Shown here piece by piece: positions 28,255-37,188 of a DNA stretch of 64,000 bases. Where the stretch lies: assembly GCA_014859965.1 (NCBI GenBank), contig JACZKQ010000083.1:1-64000 (forward strand), in the 5' to 3' direction. How positions within the stretch are numbered: the stretch's first letter is position 1; every line of letters begins with the position of its first letter. The notes beneath the pieces were generated by a model, which did no database searches, was not told where the DNA came from, and saw nothing but the letters and a program-made list of their open reading frames with translations. The translations under genes were made by a program, and so were the position numbers. The DNA comes from Phycisphaerae bacterium (GTDB lineage Bacteria > Planctomycetota > Phycisphaerae > Sedimentisphaerales > Anaerohalosphaeraceae).

Positions 28255-28669
28255 TCGTCGGGTCCGTCACTATGGTGCAAACGGTTTATTTTGGATAGAT
28301 GGCGCTGCTCACGTGTTGAATACTCTGCCAAACATTCCGCCCCTTTCTTCGCCCGCGGCGAATTCTATAAAAAGCCCCCGTCCGGACACCGCCAATAAAC
28401 TACCATCAATATCCACGGGCCGCAAGAAGAAAATGACGATGGCGGGCCTCGTATCCCTTAAGGCGGCGCGGGCAGCGGGCAGCCCGTTTTGGGCCATAAC
28501 AAGAGTGGCTGGGTACTTTTAGAGAGAAAAAAGAACTTGCAAGATAATCCTGCCGATGTATAATGATTGATTGCGGCGCGAGGTACATTGTCCGCGCCTG
28601 TGGCGATGGAAAAAGCCTTCTGTTCTCCGGACCTAAACTGTCAGATTTGTAAGTATTAGGAAGATCGTC
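28255..28669. other. Divergent intergenic region
   Basis: About 415 bases between divergent genes. The right part contains the promoter of the HTH-membrane gene. No convincing gene or promoter for the symporter was recognised. Confidence 0.5.
28537..28564 (+). promoter_or_regulatory. Promoter of HTH-membrane protein gene
   Basis: TTGCAA, 16-base spacer, TATAAT. The leader would be about 100 bases, ending in AGGAAG before the ATG at 28670. Confidence 0.65.
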
Positions 28670-29659
28670 ATGGCTGGAATGTATTACAGTTTGCAGGACG
28701 TTATGAAGAAGCTCGGCAAGAGCGAAGCCGTGATCAGGGAGATGGTCAAGGGGGGTAAGCTGCACGAGTATCGAGATGGCGCGAAGGTCGTGTTCAAGAT
28801 GGATGAAATCGACACGATTGCTGCGCAGCATGCTGAAATGGACATTTCAGGGTCGGAGATCGAACTGGTTCTGGATGAGACAGGCGAAATCTCGCTGGAC
28901 AGCGGCGCGGGCACGCCGCCCCAGAAGGGGGCGGACATGAGCGCCGGCTTCGGGCTCAGCGGCATGGGCGATTTGACCAATGCCGACACAAACGTGGGCA
29001 GCGCGGGGATCAATGTTCTGGGAGAAACAGACGACGAATACAAGTTGACCGAAGACACCAAGGCTGAGACGCAGGCCCTCGGCGGCTTTGACGAGGATGA
29101 ACTGGGTGACCTCGGCGATCTCGGCGATCTGGACGCCGACAGCAATCTGGAAAGCGTCGGCAGCGGTTCGGGTCTTTTGGACCTGTCGCTGCAGGCCGAC
29201 GACACCTCTCTGGGTGCGGTGTTGGATGACATTCTGCCGGCCGCGGTGGATGGGGCTCCTGAAGGAATGGATCTCCAGGACGACGTTGCGGAGGAAGCCG
29301 ATAAGATCTTCGAAGAGAGCCAAAGCTCTGTGGACGGTGTGGCGCCGGTGGCGGCCGAACCCCTGCCGCAGGCACCCGTGGTTTCGGCGCAGGCGTACCA
29401 GGCAACCGTCGCGACGGACGATGGCGCTGGCGCTTACGGCGCAGCGATGTTCCTGCCGTTGATAACGGTGATTTATGCCGCGATCGTTGTGTTTGCGGGA
29501 TCGCGAAACGTGGTCCCCGGCATTTTAAAGGGAGTCGCGGCCAAAGAGTTTTACGGCATTGGACTGATCTGGTACATCGTTATTGTGCTGTCGGTGCTGA
29601 CGCTGCTGGTGGTCGCCGTGTCGGGCATGTCGGGCGGCAAGAAGGCAAAAAAGAAGTGA
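28670..29659 (+). CDS. Excisionase-type HTH protein with acidic linker and membrane tail
   Basis: 329 residues. The N-terminus MYYSLQDVMKKLGKSEAVIR is a MerR/excisionase-like HTH (HTH_17). A long acidic, Asp/Glu/Gly-rich region (about residues 60-245, containing DELGDLGDLGDLDADSNLES) follows. Two hydrophobic helices close the protein (about 258-280 and 298-320), with a Lys-rich tail KKAKKK. The HTH would face the cytoplasm from a membrane anchor. Such proteins recur in planctomycetes; function is unknown. AGGAAG lies seven bases upstream. Confidence 0.75.
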   Translation: MAGMYYSLQDVMKKLGKSEAVIREMVKGGKLHEYRDGAKVVFKMDEIDTIAAQHAEMDISGSEIELVLDETGEISLDSGAGTPPQKGADMSAGFGLSGMGDLTNADTNVGSAGINVLGETDDEYKLTEDTKAETQALGGFDEDELGDLGDLGDLDADSNLESVGSGSGLLDLSLQADDTSLGAVLDDILPAAVDGAPEGMDLQDDVAEEADKIFEESQSSVDGVAPVAAEPLPQAPVVSAQAYQATVATDDGAGAYGAAMFLPLITVIYAAIVVFAGSRNVVPGILKGVAAKEFYGIGLIWYIVIVLSVLTLLVVAVSGMSGGKKAKKK

Positions 29660-29788
29660 GTCCGGCGCAACGGCGTCGGCTATTTATTTACGTGAAAAAC
29701 GAGCAATAGCCGACATTATCCGAGAGAGCGAAAAACCCGGTGGAGTTCGCTCTCTGGCAGGGAATGTCATACATGGAAAGGAATGGCA

Positions 29789-30571
29789 ATGAAGTACGCA
29801 CGCATTTCACTCATCGCGTTATTATCGGTCGTGATCATGGCAGGCTCGGGCTGCGTGTCTCAGGAGCAGTTTGAGGATCTGAAGGCTCAGAATCGATTCC
29901 AGCAGAAAACGATTTCCGACTTGCAGGCCGAGTTGAACGCCGCGCAGGTTTCTCTGGATCAGTGTACAAAACAACTGACGACGCTGAAGAGCCAAAGCAA
30001 TGTGAACATCGGCTCCAAGGCCGAGGAGATCGCGGCGCTTGAGGCGATGATTGCCGAGAAGAATGCACTCGTTGCGAAGCTTCAGGGTCAACTGCTTAAA
30101 ACCGGCGTGAAGCTGCCGATGGAGCTGAGCGTGATGCTCCAGGACTTCGCAAAGGACAGCCCTCTGGTCACATTCGATGAAGAGACGGGAATGCTCAAAT
30201 TCAAGAGCGACCTGCTGTTTGAATTGGGCAGCGACAAGGTGGCCGCGGGCGCCGTCTCGTCGATCCAGGCGCTGGCCAATATTATGAAGAGCACGCAGGC
30301 AAAAGAGTTCGATGCGATCATCGCGGGGCATACCGATGACGTGCCGATCGGCAAACCGGAGACGCGGGCCGCGCATCCGACGAACTGGCATCTGTCGGTT
30401 CACCGGGCGATTTCGGTTCTGAACCTGATGTCGCAAAATGGCGTGGAGTCGACGCGGGTCAGCGTGCGGGGTTTTGGAGAATACCGGCCGGTGGCGCCGA
30501 ATGCGGCGAACAACAAGGGCAATGCGGCCAATCGCCGCGTCGAGATTTTCATTGTGCCCAAGGGCGCATAG
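29789..30571 (+). CDS. OmpA/MotB-domain lipoprotein
   Basis: 260 residues. The ATG at 29789 has AAAGGA six bases upstream, while the ATG at 29783 abuts it and is less likely. A lipobox (VIMAGSGC) gives a lipid-anchored protein. A coiled coil spans about residues 25-100. An OmpA-like peptidoglycan-binding domain fills the C-terminal half (ELGSDKV, IIAGHTDDVPIG, VSVRGFGEYRPVAPN, NRRVEIFIV). It ties outer membrane to peptidoglycan, or could be a MotB-like plug domain. It forms a short unit ending at a strong terminator. Confidence 0.87.
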   Translation: MKYARISLIALLSVVIMAGSGCVSQEQFEDLKAQNRFQQKTISDLQAELNAAQVSLDQCTKQLTTLKSQSNVNIGSKAEEIAALEAMIAEKNALVAKLQGQLLKTGVKLPMELSVMLQDFAKDSPLVTFDEETGMLKFKSDLLFELGSDKVAAGAVSSIQALANIMKSTQAKEFDAIIAGHTDDVPIGKPETRAAHPTNWHLSVHRAISVLNLMSQNGVESTRVSVRGFGEYRPVAPNAANNKGNAANRRVEIFIVPKGA

Positions 30572-30591
30572 TCAGTTATAAACGAAAACTG

Positions 30592-30630
30592 TGCCGGACA
30601 TGAGACGCGCTCTCATGTCCGGCATTTTTT
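30592..30630 (+). terminator. Strong rho-independent terminator
   Basis: TGCCGGACATGAGA and TCTCATGTCCGGCA form a perfect 14 bp stem around CGCGC, followed by six T. It separates the OmpA-like gene from ndk, which starts 33 bases later. Confidence 0.92.
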
Positions 30631-30662
30631 ACAGGCAAACAGGCGCATATGCGAGGGAGCCG

Positions 30663-31124
30663 ATGGCGGAACGCACATTGATCATTATAAAGCCGGACGG
30701 CGTGCAAAGGCACATGATGGGCGAGATTATCTCGCGGTTCGAGCGCAAGGGCTTCAAGCTGGCGGCCGCGAAGTTTCTGCAGGTCAGCGAAGCGACGGCC
30801 CGCCGGCACTACGCAGTGCATGAGGGCAAGCCGTTTTTCGAGGGAGTAGTAAAATACCTGGCCTCTTCGCCGGTTCTGGCGATGGTATGGGAGGCCGACG
30901 GCGTGATCGACATGGCCCGAAAGATGATGGGGGCGACGTTCGGCTACAACGCAGAGCCGGGCACCATTCGCGGGGACTTCAGTTGTTCGCGGGGATACAA
31001 TTTGATCCACGGGTCGGATTCGCCGGAATCGGCGGCCTATGAAATACCGCTGTACTTTGCCGACGAGGAGCTTGTGAATTACGGGCTCGTCGATGCCGAT
31101 TGGCTGTACGGCAAAAACGATTGA
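30663..31124 (+). CDS. ndk: Nucleoside diphosphate kinase
   Basis: 153 residues from the ATG at 30663, with GAGGGAG upstream. The phospho-accepting His116 lies in NLIHGSDSPESA. ERTLIIIKPDGVQR is the family N-terminus. It balances nucleoside triphosphates in the cytoplasm. The length matches the family. A longer frame back to 30591 runs through the terminator and is not coding. Because a terminator precedes it so closely, it may depend on readthrough or on a promoter inside the stem region. Confidence 0.96.
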   Translation: MAERTLIIIKPDGVQRHMMGEIISRFERKGFKLAAAKFLQVSEATARRHYAVHEGKPFFEGVVKYLASSPVLAMVWEADGVIDMARKMMGATFGYNAEPGTIRGDFSCSRGYNLIHGSDSPESAAYEIPLYFADEELVNYGLVDADWLYGKND

Positions 31125-31166
31125 AGCGGCGCTGCGGTGGTGCGCTGCACCCGCCACCGGGACTTG

Positions 31167-32480
31167 TCAGCCTGGGTCGGAAGCTGTCTTTACAGAGCGG
31201 TTGAGCTGCCGACCGAGGTCTTTGATTTGGTTTGACCTTTCGAAGCCGAGGAAGGCGGTGGGGAAGGCGGTCTTGTTGTGGTTGAGCGGCTCGTCGAGGT
31301 CGACCCAGCGGCGGCAGGCTTCGCCGTCAGGCGTGCCGGGGATGGGAGAAAAGTCCGAGAGAGCAATACAAATCCCCAGTTTATTGACATAGTGCATGGA
31401 CTCGACGAGTTGGTCGAGGTCCGAGCGGGGGTGTCCGAGAATGAGATAAGCGGTTATGCCGCGGCGGTGGGCCCCGGCATCCAGCAGCGAGCGCACGGCG
31501 GATTCGAGTTGTCGGCTGACGACCTTTGCGCCGGTCTTCTTGTGGAAATCCTCCGAGGTGCTTTCAAAACCAATGTAGAAGGTTTTAAAGCCCGCGGCGA
31601 CCATGAGACCAGCTATCTCGGGGGTTATGTAGCGCGCATGGAGGGCATTGGGCGTGTGGAAATTGACACGCAGGCCGCTGTCGATGACGTGGCGGAGGAA
31701 GGGGACAAACACCTCGTCCGGCCGGCACAACAGCGCATCGTCATAGAAGGCGATGTCGCGGACGCCTCGGGCCAGCAGCAGGTCGAGATCGGCAATGCAG
31801 TGTTCCAGCGGCCGGGCAACAAAAGGCGGGCCGTGTTGGCCGGCCCAGCAATAGGTGCATTTCAGCGGACAGCCCACTGTCAGTTTCATCGCCGCCGTCT
31901 CCAGTCGGTCATAGGCCGACCAGAGAGGCGGGTGGTAGACCGTCTGATCGGGGTAAATCCGCAGCGTGTCATACAGCGGGGCCGGATCGGGGGCGGACAC
32001 CACCAGATCGGCGCCCAGAGAGCCGGCATGCTCGGGGCACGCCTGGGCATAGAAACCGCCAAGAACAATTTGCGTGTTCGGGTTGCGGCGGCGGAGGTCT
32101 TCGATGACTTCCGCGACGCCGGGATACCAATAGGTCATCACCGTCTGGATAAGGGCGACGTCGAAAGGTGGGTTGGCCCGGAGAAAATCCTCAAACATCG
32201 GCCGAGGCAGACCGAATCTGCGCCAGATGCGGGGAATGTGGGCGAACTGTGGAGGCCTGGGCATTTTCTGCGAAAGAAAGTGGCCTCTGCCCCAACGGTC
32301 CGCGGACGGTTTAACGGTTGCAGCCGCGGGATGGAGCCGGTCGAGGTAGTCAAACAGGGTCACGTCGGCATGGGGCGACAGCGGCCCGGCAACGCCAAGC
32401 AGCCCGAGTGGCTTCAGCCAGAAATCGTATGCCGAGAAGTCGTAAATCGGCGGGTTTACCAGTAGAATGCGTGGTCTCAT
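31167..32480 (-). CDS. B12-binding radical SAM protein
   Basis: 437 residues. A cobalamin-binding Rossmann-like domain occupies about residues 1-175 (ILLVNPPIYDFS ... DVALIQTVMTYWYPGV). The radical SAM core follows, with CxxxCxxC as Cys204, Cys208 and Cys211 (GCPLKCTYC) binding the 4Fe-4S cluster. The usual DxHxxG cobalamin motif is not evident, so B12 may not be bound through a lower His. The substrate is unknown. It converges on ndk with a 42-base gap. Confidence 0.82.
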   Translation of the reverse strand: MRPRILLVNPPIYDFSAYDFWLKPLGLLGVAGPLSPHADVTLFDYLDRLHPAAATVKPSADRWGRGHFLSQKMPRPPQFAHIPRIWRRFGLPRPMFEDFLRANPPFDVALIQTVMTYWYPGVAEVIEDLRRRNPNTQIVLGGFYAQACPEHAGSLGADLVVSAPDPAPLYDTLRIYPDQTVYHPPLWSAYDRLETAAMKLTVGCPLKCTYCWAGQHGPPFVARPLEHCIADLDLLLARGVRDIAFYDDALLCRPDEVFVPFLRHVIDSGLRVNFHTPNALHARYITPEIAGLMVAAGFKTFYIGFESTSEDFHKKTGAKVVSRQLESAVRSLLDAGAHRRGITAYLILGHPRSDLDQLVESMHYVNKLGICIALSDFSPIPGTPDGEACRRWVDLDEPLNHNKTAFPTAFLGFERSNQIKDLGRQLNRSVKTASDPG

Positions 32481-32585
32481 GCAGAGATTATAGCCTGCCG
32501 AGGTGCGCCCTTCAACGGCCAGTCAGCGGGGCCTGCGAAATGGTGCATGCGGGAGGATCAATCCGCCCGTCCGGAAGATCGTCGG

Positions 32586-33215
32586 CTAATCCTCGATGAG
32601 CCCCTTATCAATGAGCTGCATTCGAAGGTCTGCAGGGCCTTTGAAGACGATGGACTGCATGCCGGCGGCGGCGGCGCCCGCAGCGTTTGCGGGCAGGTCG
32701 TCAATATAAAGGCAAGCCTCGGGCAGCGTGTCCGCGTTGCGGGCGGCGGCTCGAAAGATCGCCGGATCGGGTTTGGTAAGGCCGATTTGGAAACTGAGGG
32801 TGGGGCGTTTGAACGCCTCCAGGATGGGGTTGTTCTTTCGCAGATAATTCCAGTGAAGCGGATCGGTATCGGACAGCAGGCCCAGATTGAAGCGGCCCTG
32901 GAGCCGGCGGATGAGTTCGGGCATTCCGGAAATCGGCGAGAAGATGCCGCACCAAAGGGTGGCGAACTCGTCGAATGTGAGAGTGAGATCGAAGCGCCGG
33001 ATGATGCCGCGGTGGAATTCCTCGGGGCCGACTTTGCCCGTGTTGAATTGCAGCATCAGTTCGTCACCGAGGACGTCCATGATGACCTGATCAATGTCGG
33101 CCTGAGACGGAGTCGCAGAGACGAAGGACGCGAGCTTGCCGACGTCGACATCGACGATGACGCGTCCGAGGTCGAAAATCACCGCCTTGATTTCATGCGT
33201 ATTCGCCATCAGCAC
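32586..33215 (-). CDS. HAD-superfamily hydrolase (subclass IA)
   Basis: 209 residues. Motif I is VIFDLGRVIVDVD: the nucleophile Asp is present, but the usual second Asp is Gly, as in the YihX-like sugar phosphatase branch (FDLGNV). Motif II is LLSDTD and the later IGLTKPDPAIF plus LYIDDLPANAAGA gives the Lys and acidic residues. It probably removes phosphate from a small metabolite. It is divergent from the diadenylate cyclase gene. Confidence 0.82.
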   Translation of the reverse strand: MLMANTHEIKAVIFDLGRVIVDVDVGKLASFVSATPSQADIDQVIMDVLGDELMLQFNTGKVGPEEFHRGIIRRFDLTLTFDEFATLWCGIFSPISGMPELIRRLQGRFNLGLLSDTDPLHWNYLRKNNPILEAFKRPTLSFQIGLTKPDPAIFRAAARNADTLPEACLYIDDLPANAAGAAAAGMQSIVFKGPADLRMQLIDKGLIED

Positions 33216-33399
33216 ACCATCCCATCATAGTCATTGTGCCGCGCCCGGCAGGGCCCATGGAAAACTGTTGTCTTTAGTCCGCCGACGCCAAAACGCTTTA
33301 TACCACACGGTGCAGAAACTTTCAATCAAATCACCCGAAGCCAGGTTAAAGGATACATGTGTGCGTCGCCGACGTATAGGTGAAGCGGAAGGAACTTAT

Positions 33400-34374
33400 A
33401 TGGACAACGAACAGAACATTGAAAGCCGCACGGATAAGGGCCAGGCGCGGGCGCGAGGCGTCACCCAAAGCCTGCTGGCACACGTCGAGGCCATTGCCGG
33501 GTCATGCCAGGCTGCGGCGATCTTCGTTTACGCCGATGCGATCGATGCGGCGGGACTGCCGGTCGGACCCGAGTTCGAATCGAAGGTGCACTATATCACC
33601 AAGACGGCGGAAGAAGACGAGGCGCAGAATGCGATGGGTCGCCGGGTGCTTCACGTTCCTAATGTGCCGCTGACGCGCATGGGCCAGGTCAAGGTCGCGC
33701 TGTTTCTGGCGTTGTCGCGGGGAATCGTCGACCGCGGGGACACCGTGGTCTTTCTTTCGGGCATCGCGGCCAGCAAGAGCCTCGATACGCTTATTGTCAC
33801 CGAGATCGGCCGGGAGCACGAGATGTACATGAGCGGCAATACCGAGCCGGAACTGCCGGCGGAAATTCGCGCCGAAGTCGTCGAACGCCTGGTTGAGATC
33901 GCTTCGGAACTTGGGCAGGAGGGCCGCGAGGGACGGCACGTGGGCGCGCTTTTTGTCGTTGGCGATACCGAACGCGTGCGGCCCTTGACACGCCAACTGA
34001 TTCTCAATCCTTTTCGCGGCTATTCCGACGAAGAACGGAACATCCTCGATCCCCAGCTCGAGGAGACCGTCAAGGAAATGTCGACGCTGGACGGCGCATT
34101 CATTATCTCCGGCAAAGGCGTGATCGAAACATGCGGGGCCTACCTGAAGACGGCGAGTCAGCAGGAATACGATTTGCCTCGCGGTTTGGGGGCCCGACAT
34201 CATGCGGCGGCGGCGATCACAGCGGTGACCGATTCGATCGCCATTACCGTCAGCGCATCGACTGGGACAGTGACGGTTTTCCGCCACGGCGGAATTGTTA
34301 CGGAAATCGAAAAACCGGGGGCGGTGGATCTGCGGCCGCGTACCGGGTCACGGCCGAGCAGAGCGGACGCATGA
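33400..34374 (+). CDS. Diadenylate cyclase, DacZ-like
   Basis: 324 residues from the ATG at 33400, with GGAAGGA upstream. The C-terminal half is a DAC (DisA_N) domain with both catalytic signatures, DGA at residue 232 and RHH at residue 266, about 34 residues apart as in DisA. It makes c-di-AMP from two ATP. The N-terminal half (MGQVKVALFLALSRGIVDRGDTVVFLSG) resembles a pyruvate-kinase C-terminal-like fold, the arrangement known for archaeal DacZ rather than for CdaA (membrane) or DisA (helix-hairpin-helix). No membrane helix is present, so it is cytoplasmic. The longer frame to 33136 runs into the HAD gene. Confidence 0.88.
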   Translation: MDNEQNIESRTDKGQARARGVTQSLLAHVEAIAGSCQAAAIFVYADAIDAAGLPVGPEFESKVHYITKTAEEDEAQNAMGRRVLHVPNVPLTRMGQVKVALFLALSRGIVDRGDTVVFLSGIAASKSLDTLIVTEIGREHEMYMSGNTEPELPAEIRAEVVERLVEIASELGQEGREGRHVGALFVVGDTERVRPLTRQLILNPFRGYSDEERNILDPQLEETVKEMSTLDGAFIISGKGVIETCGAYLKTASQQEYDLPRGLGARHHAAAAITAVTDSIAITVSASTGTVTVFRHGGIVTEIEKPGAVDLRPRTGSRPSRADA

Positions 34375-34385
34375 GGCTGACATTG

Positions 34386-35396
34386 CTATAGACACCGCGG
34401 GTCCAGTACGTCGCCGCAAAGGAGCCATTCGCTCGCCAGCAGCGCCAGATCTCGAAGGTCGACATAACAGTCGCCGTTCAGGTCGAAGTTCAGCAGGCAG
34501 CGGAAAATACGGAATGGGGCGTCACTGATATCGAACACCTGCGGATGGATAAGGTTGCTTGCCCGGACGAGGCAGTCCAGCGAATTGGCGTCGGGGATCT
34601 CCCATCCGTAATGTCCGCCGATGTTGGGGACAGTAGCGATTTGGGCCCACTGGGCGCCGCCATCGAGCGAATACTCCAGCTTAACCTGGACTACTGTTCC
34701 GGTGGTTTGCCACTGAATATCGAAGATGTTGCCGGTCATAAGATTTTCGCCGCCGTTCGGCCACAGCAAAGCGATAGAACCGGGGATCGGGGCGCCGGTC
34801 AATTCCACGTTATCGATCTTGAAATCACCTCCCGACTCGTCGCCAGCCGAAAGATCACTCAACCGGAACTGTACGAAAGGATTGTTTTCGATCTGGTTAA
34901 GCAATACAGTGTTCGTATATGCAAAGCTGTGCCAAAGGCCGTCCCGTATGAACGGCTCATTGTTAAGCAGTCTGACCCAAGTGCCTGTCGGCCCAATTCT
35001 ATAGTGCAGGTCAAAGCTGGCCGGGCCGAGGTCGCCAATAGTATTTTCAGAGGAGTAATCCCATCGCAGAATCATGTCGCGCCACCCGGAGGTATTGACG
35101 GTGATAATCAGTTCGGATTCCGAGTTGACGTTGTCCCATGCCGCGGCCTTGCCCGCGAGATGACTGCCGCCGTCGGCGTCGATGTAGGAAACGCCGTTCT
35201 TTCCGTCGAAGTCTTTCACGCCTCCCTGGAGGAGGATCGTGGCCCCGCCGGTGTGATCGATAAGGGGCTCTTCGGTGTACACGGTTTCAGAGCCGAAATC
35301 CCAGAACGCCATGACTGCCGCAGCGGCCCTGTTTGTTGAGGCAAGCGTGAACGCCACCGACAAAAGAACATATGAAGCACATGGTCTGATTTTCAT
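34386..35396 (-). CDS. Secreted protein with C-terminal dockerin-like repeat
   Basis: 336 residues from the ATG at 35396, with AGGAGA eight bases upstream. The signal peptide is VLLSVAFTLASTNRAAA. A beta-sandwich/exosortase-substrate-like middle (MAFWDFGSETVYTEEP ... FDLHYRIGPTGTWV ... FKIDNVEL) is followed by a Ser/Thr-type immunoglobulin-like module (GGENLMTGNIFDIQW). One dockerin-like EF hand closes it (DLNGDCYVDLRDLALLASEW), typical of planctomycete cell-surface proteins. The ligand is unknown. It converges on the cyclase gene with a 12-base gap. Confidence 0.75.
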   Translation of the reverse strand: MKIRPCASYVLLSVAFTLASTNRAAAAVMAFWDFGSETVYTEEPLIDHTGGATILLQGGVKDFDGKNGVSYIDADGGSHLAGKAAAWDNVNSESELIITVNTSGWRDMILRWDYSSENTIGDLGPASFDLHYRIGPTGTWVRLLNNEPFIRDGLWHSFAYTNTVLLNQIENNPFVQFRLSDLSAGDESGGDFKIDNVELTGAPIPGSIALLWPNGGENLMTGNIFDIQWQTTGTVVQVKLEYSLDGGAQWAQIATVPNIGGHYGWEIPDANSLDCLVRASNLIHPQVFDISDAPFRIFRCLLNFDLNGDCYVDLRDLALLASEWLLCGDVLDPRCL

Positions 35397-35493
35397 CCTG
35401 CCGTCTCCTGAAACCGGTAGCGTTTTGGAAACACATATTGTACCCTTGAGGGTCTCGAATTTCAAGAGAAAAGCCGTTGTTGCCAGGGCGCCT

Positions 35494-35678
35494 GCATTCT
35501 CCTGATGTCCGCTTCCTAAAACCCAACCTGCGGCGACAATGGAGAGCAAAACCGGTTGGGCAGAAGCTAAAATCGGGAGCATCTTTTTCGCCGGGGGGGG
35601 ATTTTGGCATCTGAGGCCCCGACCGGTTTTGCTCGGTCCTGGCGGCGCCGCCTGCCCAGCGAGTTATGAGGAGAATGC
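35494..35678. repeat. Hairpin-forming intergenic repeat, copy 1
   Basis: 185 bp bounded by perfect inverted repeats GCATTCTCC (35494-35502) and GGAGAATGC (35670-35678). Inside, a 17 bp stem pairs 35544-35560 with 35618-35634 (one G-T pair) around a loop with eight consecutive G (35593-35600). Copies 2 and 3 are at 48016 and 50772. No transposase is encoded. Confidence 0.8.
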
Positions 35679-35813
35679 GTTTGCCCTGCCGCGGACAATC
35701 CGCTCCTTGCCTTTTGCAGGCAAGTGCAGTATTTTCTTGGAGAACACCGTCCAGACTGTAGTTATACTATCCTTTTTCAGGTGCAGTCACGACAGCACTT
35801 TCGGGAGGCAAAT

Positions 35814-37076
35814 ATGATGAACTTGCAGGCATTGGCGATCCTCCTGACGGCCTTTTGTGCGAGTGCCGCCGGACAGGGGCATTTTTTCAAGGAGTACTGG
35901 GCCGACTTCGACAAGGCGGTCAGCAATCACACCGACGGCCGGTGGCGAGTGAACGACCCCGAACTGAGCCTGCACCCGACTTTCGGCAAGCGGCCCGAGG
36001 CGCGCGCCAACGGCCTCATGCTCATTCACGTCGACGATGACTTGTTTTCCATCACCGAGGCCTGCCTGTACCTCGAAATGTGGGGCGGACATCCCCACAC
36101 GACGAACAAGCAATTCTTCCTCAACGGCAGAGGTCCGTACCCGGTGAATGCCTTCGGCACCGACCAGAACCACTGCACCTATTCCTACCCGGCCGTCGAT
36201 CTGAAAATCTCGCATCTCGTCCGGGGCGTCAACGCCTTTCAATTCGCCTGCGACCGGGGCGAGAGCTTCTGGGGTCACTTCATCATCGACAACGCCGCCG
36301 TACGGTGCCGACTGGCGCCGGAACACCCTCAAATCGCCGCCCGCAACCTCGGCACATTTGCACCCGCGGTCAGATTATCGTCAGCCCCCGGCGCCATCGC
36401 CGATCAAACAGCACTGTCCCTGGAGGGCATACCAAAACCCGCCGCCGGCGTCGTCCGCGTCGACTACATCGCTCGCTATGAAGGGTTCGACGACGATGGC
36501 GACCTCATCGAGAACGACTGGCACGGCTTTACCTTCGACAGACAGCCCGTCAACCATGTCGGCACGGCCGTTACGCCGCCGTACCGGGTCACGTGGGATA
36601 CAAGCATGATTCCCTCGCAAACAATCCCCATGGCGGTCAAGGCCATAGTGACGCTGCAAGACGGATTGCACTATGAGACCGCAACCGTCGACGGCCTGAC
36701 ATTTCCGTCGAGCCGCCCGCTCGTGAAAATGTTCAAGTGTGACCCCCTGCCCGCCCCCTTCTGGTCGCGGGCGTCCCAGCAGAAAACCGCCGTCATCAAA
36801 CTGCCCGCCGACATCTCCAATGTAGCCAGCGCCCGACTGCAGGTGAAGGTCTGGGACGGCGGCGCGGGCAAGGTTTCCCGGCCGTTCCAAATCAACGGCC
36901 ATCCCTGCAGCATCCTCTCCGGGCGGAGCATTCACGACGTGGTATATACGGACATTCAAATCGCCCCCGCCACCCTGCAGGGTAGCAACAACGTGCTTAC
37001 CGTCCTCTCGGATACCGAGCATCACGGCATCGAGATCCTCCTGCCGGGACCCTGCCTGACGCTCAGGTTCAAGTAG
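35814..37076 (+). CDS. Secreted hypothetical protein
   Basis: 420 residues from the ATG at 35814 (a second ATG follows at 35817), with GGGAGG six bases upstream. The signal peptide is MNLQALAILLTAFCASAAG. The mature protein is beta-rich with repeated jellyroll-like patterns (LMLIHVDDDLFSITEACLYL, YIARYEGFDDDGDLIENDWHG, YRVTWDTSMIP). It looks like a surface carbohydrate- or ligand-binding protein. I do not recognise the family. It is single, just downstream of repeat copy 1. Confidence 0.65.
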   Translation: MMNLQALAILLTAFCASAAGQGHFFKEYWADFDKAVSNHTDGRWRVNDPELSLHPTFGKRPEARANGLMLIHVDDDLFSITEACLYLEMWGGHPHTTNKQFFLNGRGPYPVNAFGTDQNHCTYSYPAVDLKISHLVRGVNAFQFACDRGESFWGHFIIDNAAVRCRLAPEHPQIAARNLGTFAPAVRLSSAPGAIADQTALSLEGIPKPAAGVVRVDYIARYEGFDDDGDLIENDWHGFTFDRQPVNHVGTAVTPPYRVTWDTSMIPSQTIPMAVKAIVTLQDGLHYETATVDGLTFPSSRPLVKMFKCDPLPAPFWSRASQQKTAVIKLPADISNVASARLQVKVWDGGAGKVSRPFQINGHPCSILSGRSIHDVVYTDIQIAPATLQGSNNVLTVLSDTEHHGIEILLPGPCLTLRFK

Positions 37077-37138
37077 GCCGAACGGTCGGCCGAAACACGA
37101 GGGGCACGCGTTGCCGCCCGGTCGCCGCTGGAATAAAC

Positions 37139-37166
37139 TTGCCAGACCGGTCCAAACGCGTATAAT
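37139..37166 (+). promoter_or_regulatory. Promoter of the DEAD-box helicase
   Basis: TTGCCA, 16-base spacer, TATAAT. Transcription should begin near 37173, which excludes a start at 37111 and supports the GTG at 37189. Confidence 0.65.
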
Positions 37167-37188
37167 TCATTGTTTTGGAAGGAAGCAT

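Noticed and set aside
26980-28398. 472-residue plus-strand frame
   Set aside because: Antisense of the DAACS symporter, low-complexity Asp/Gly/Arg.
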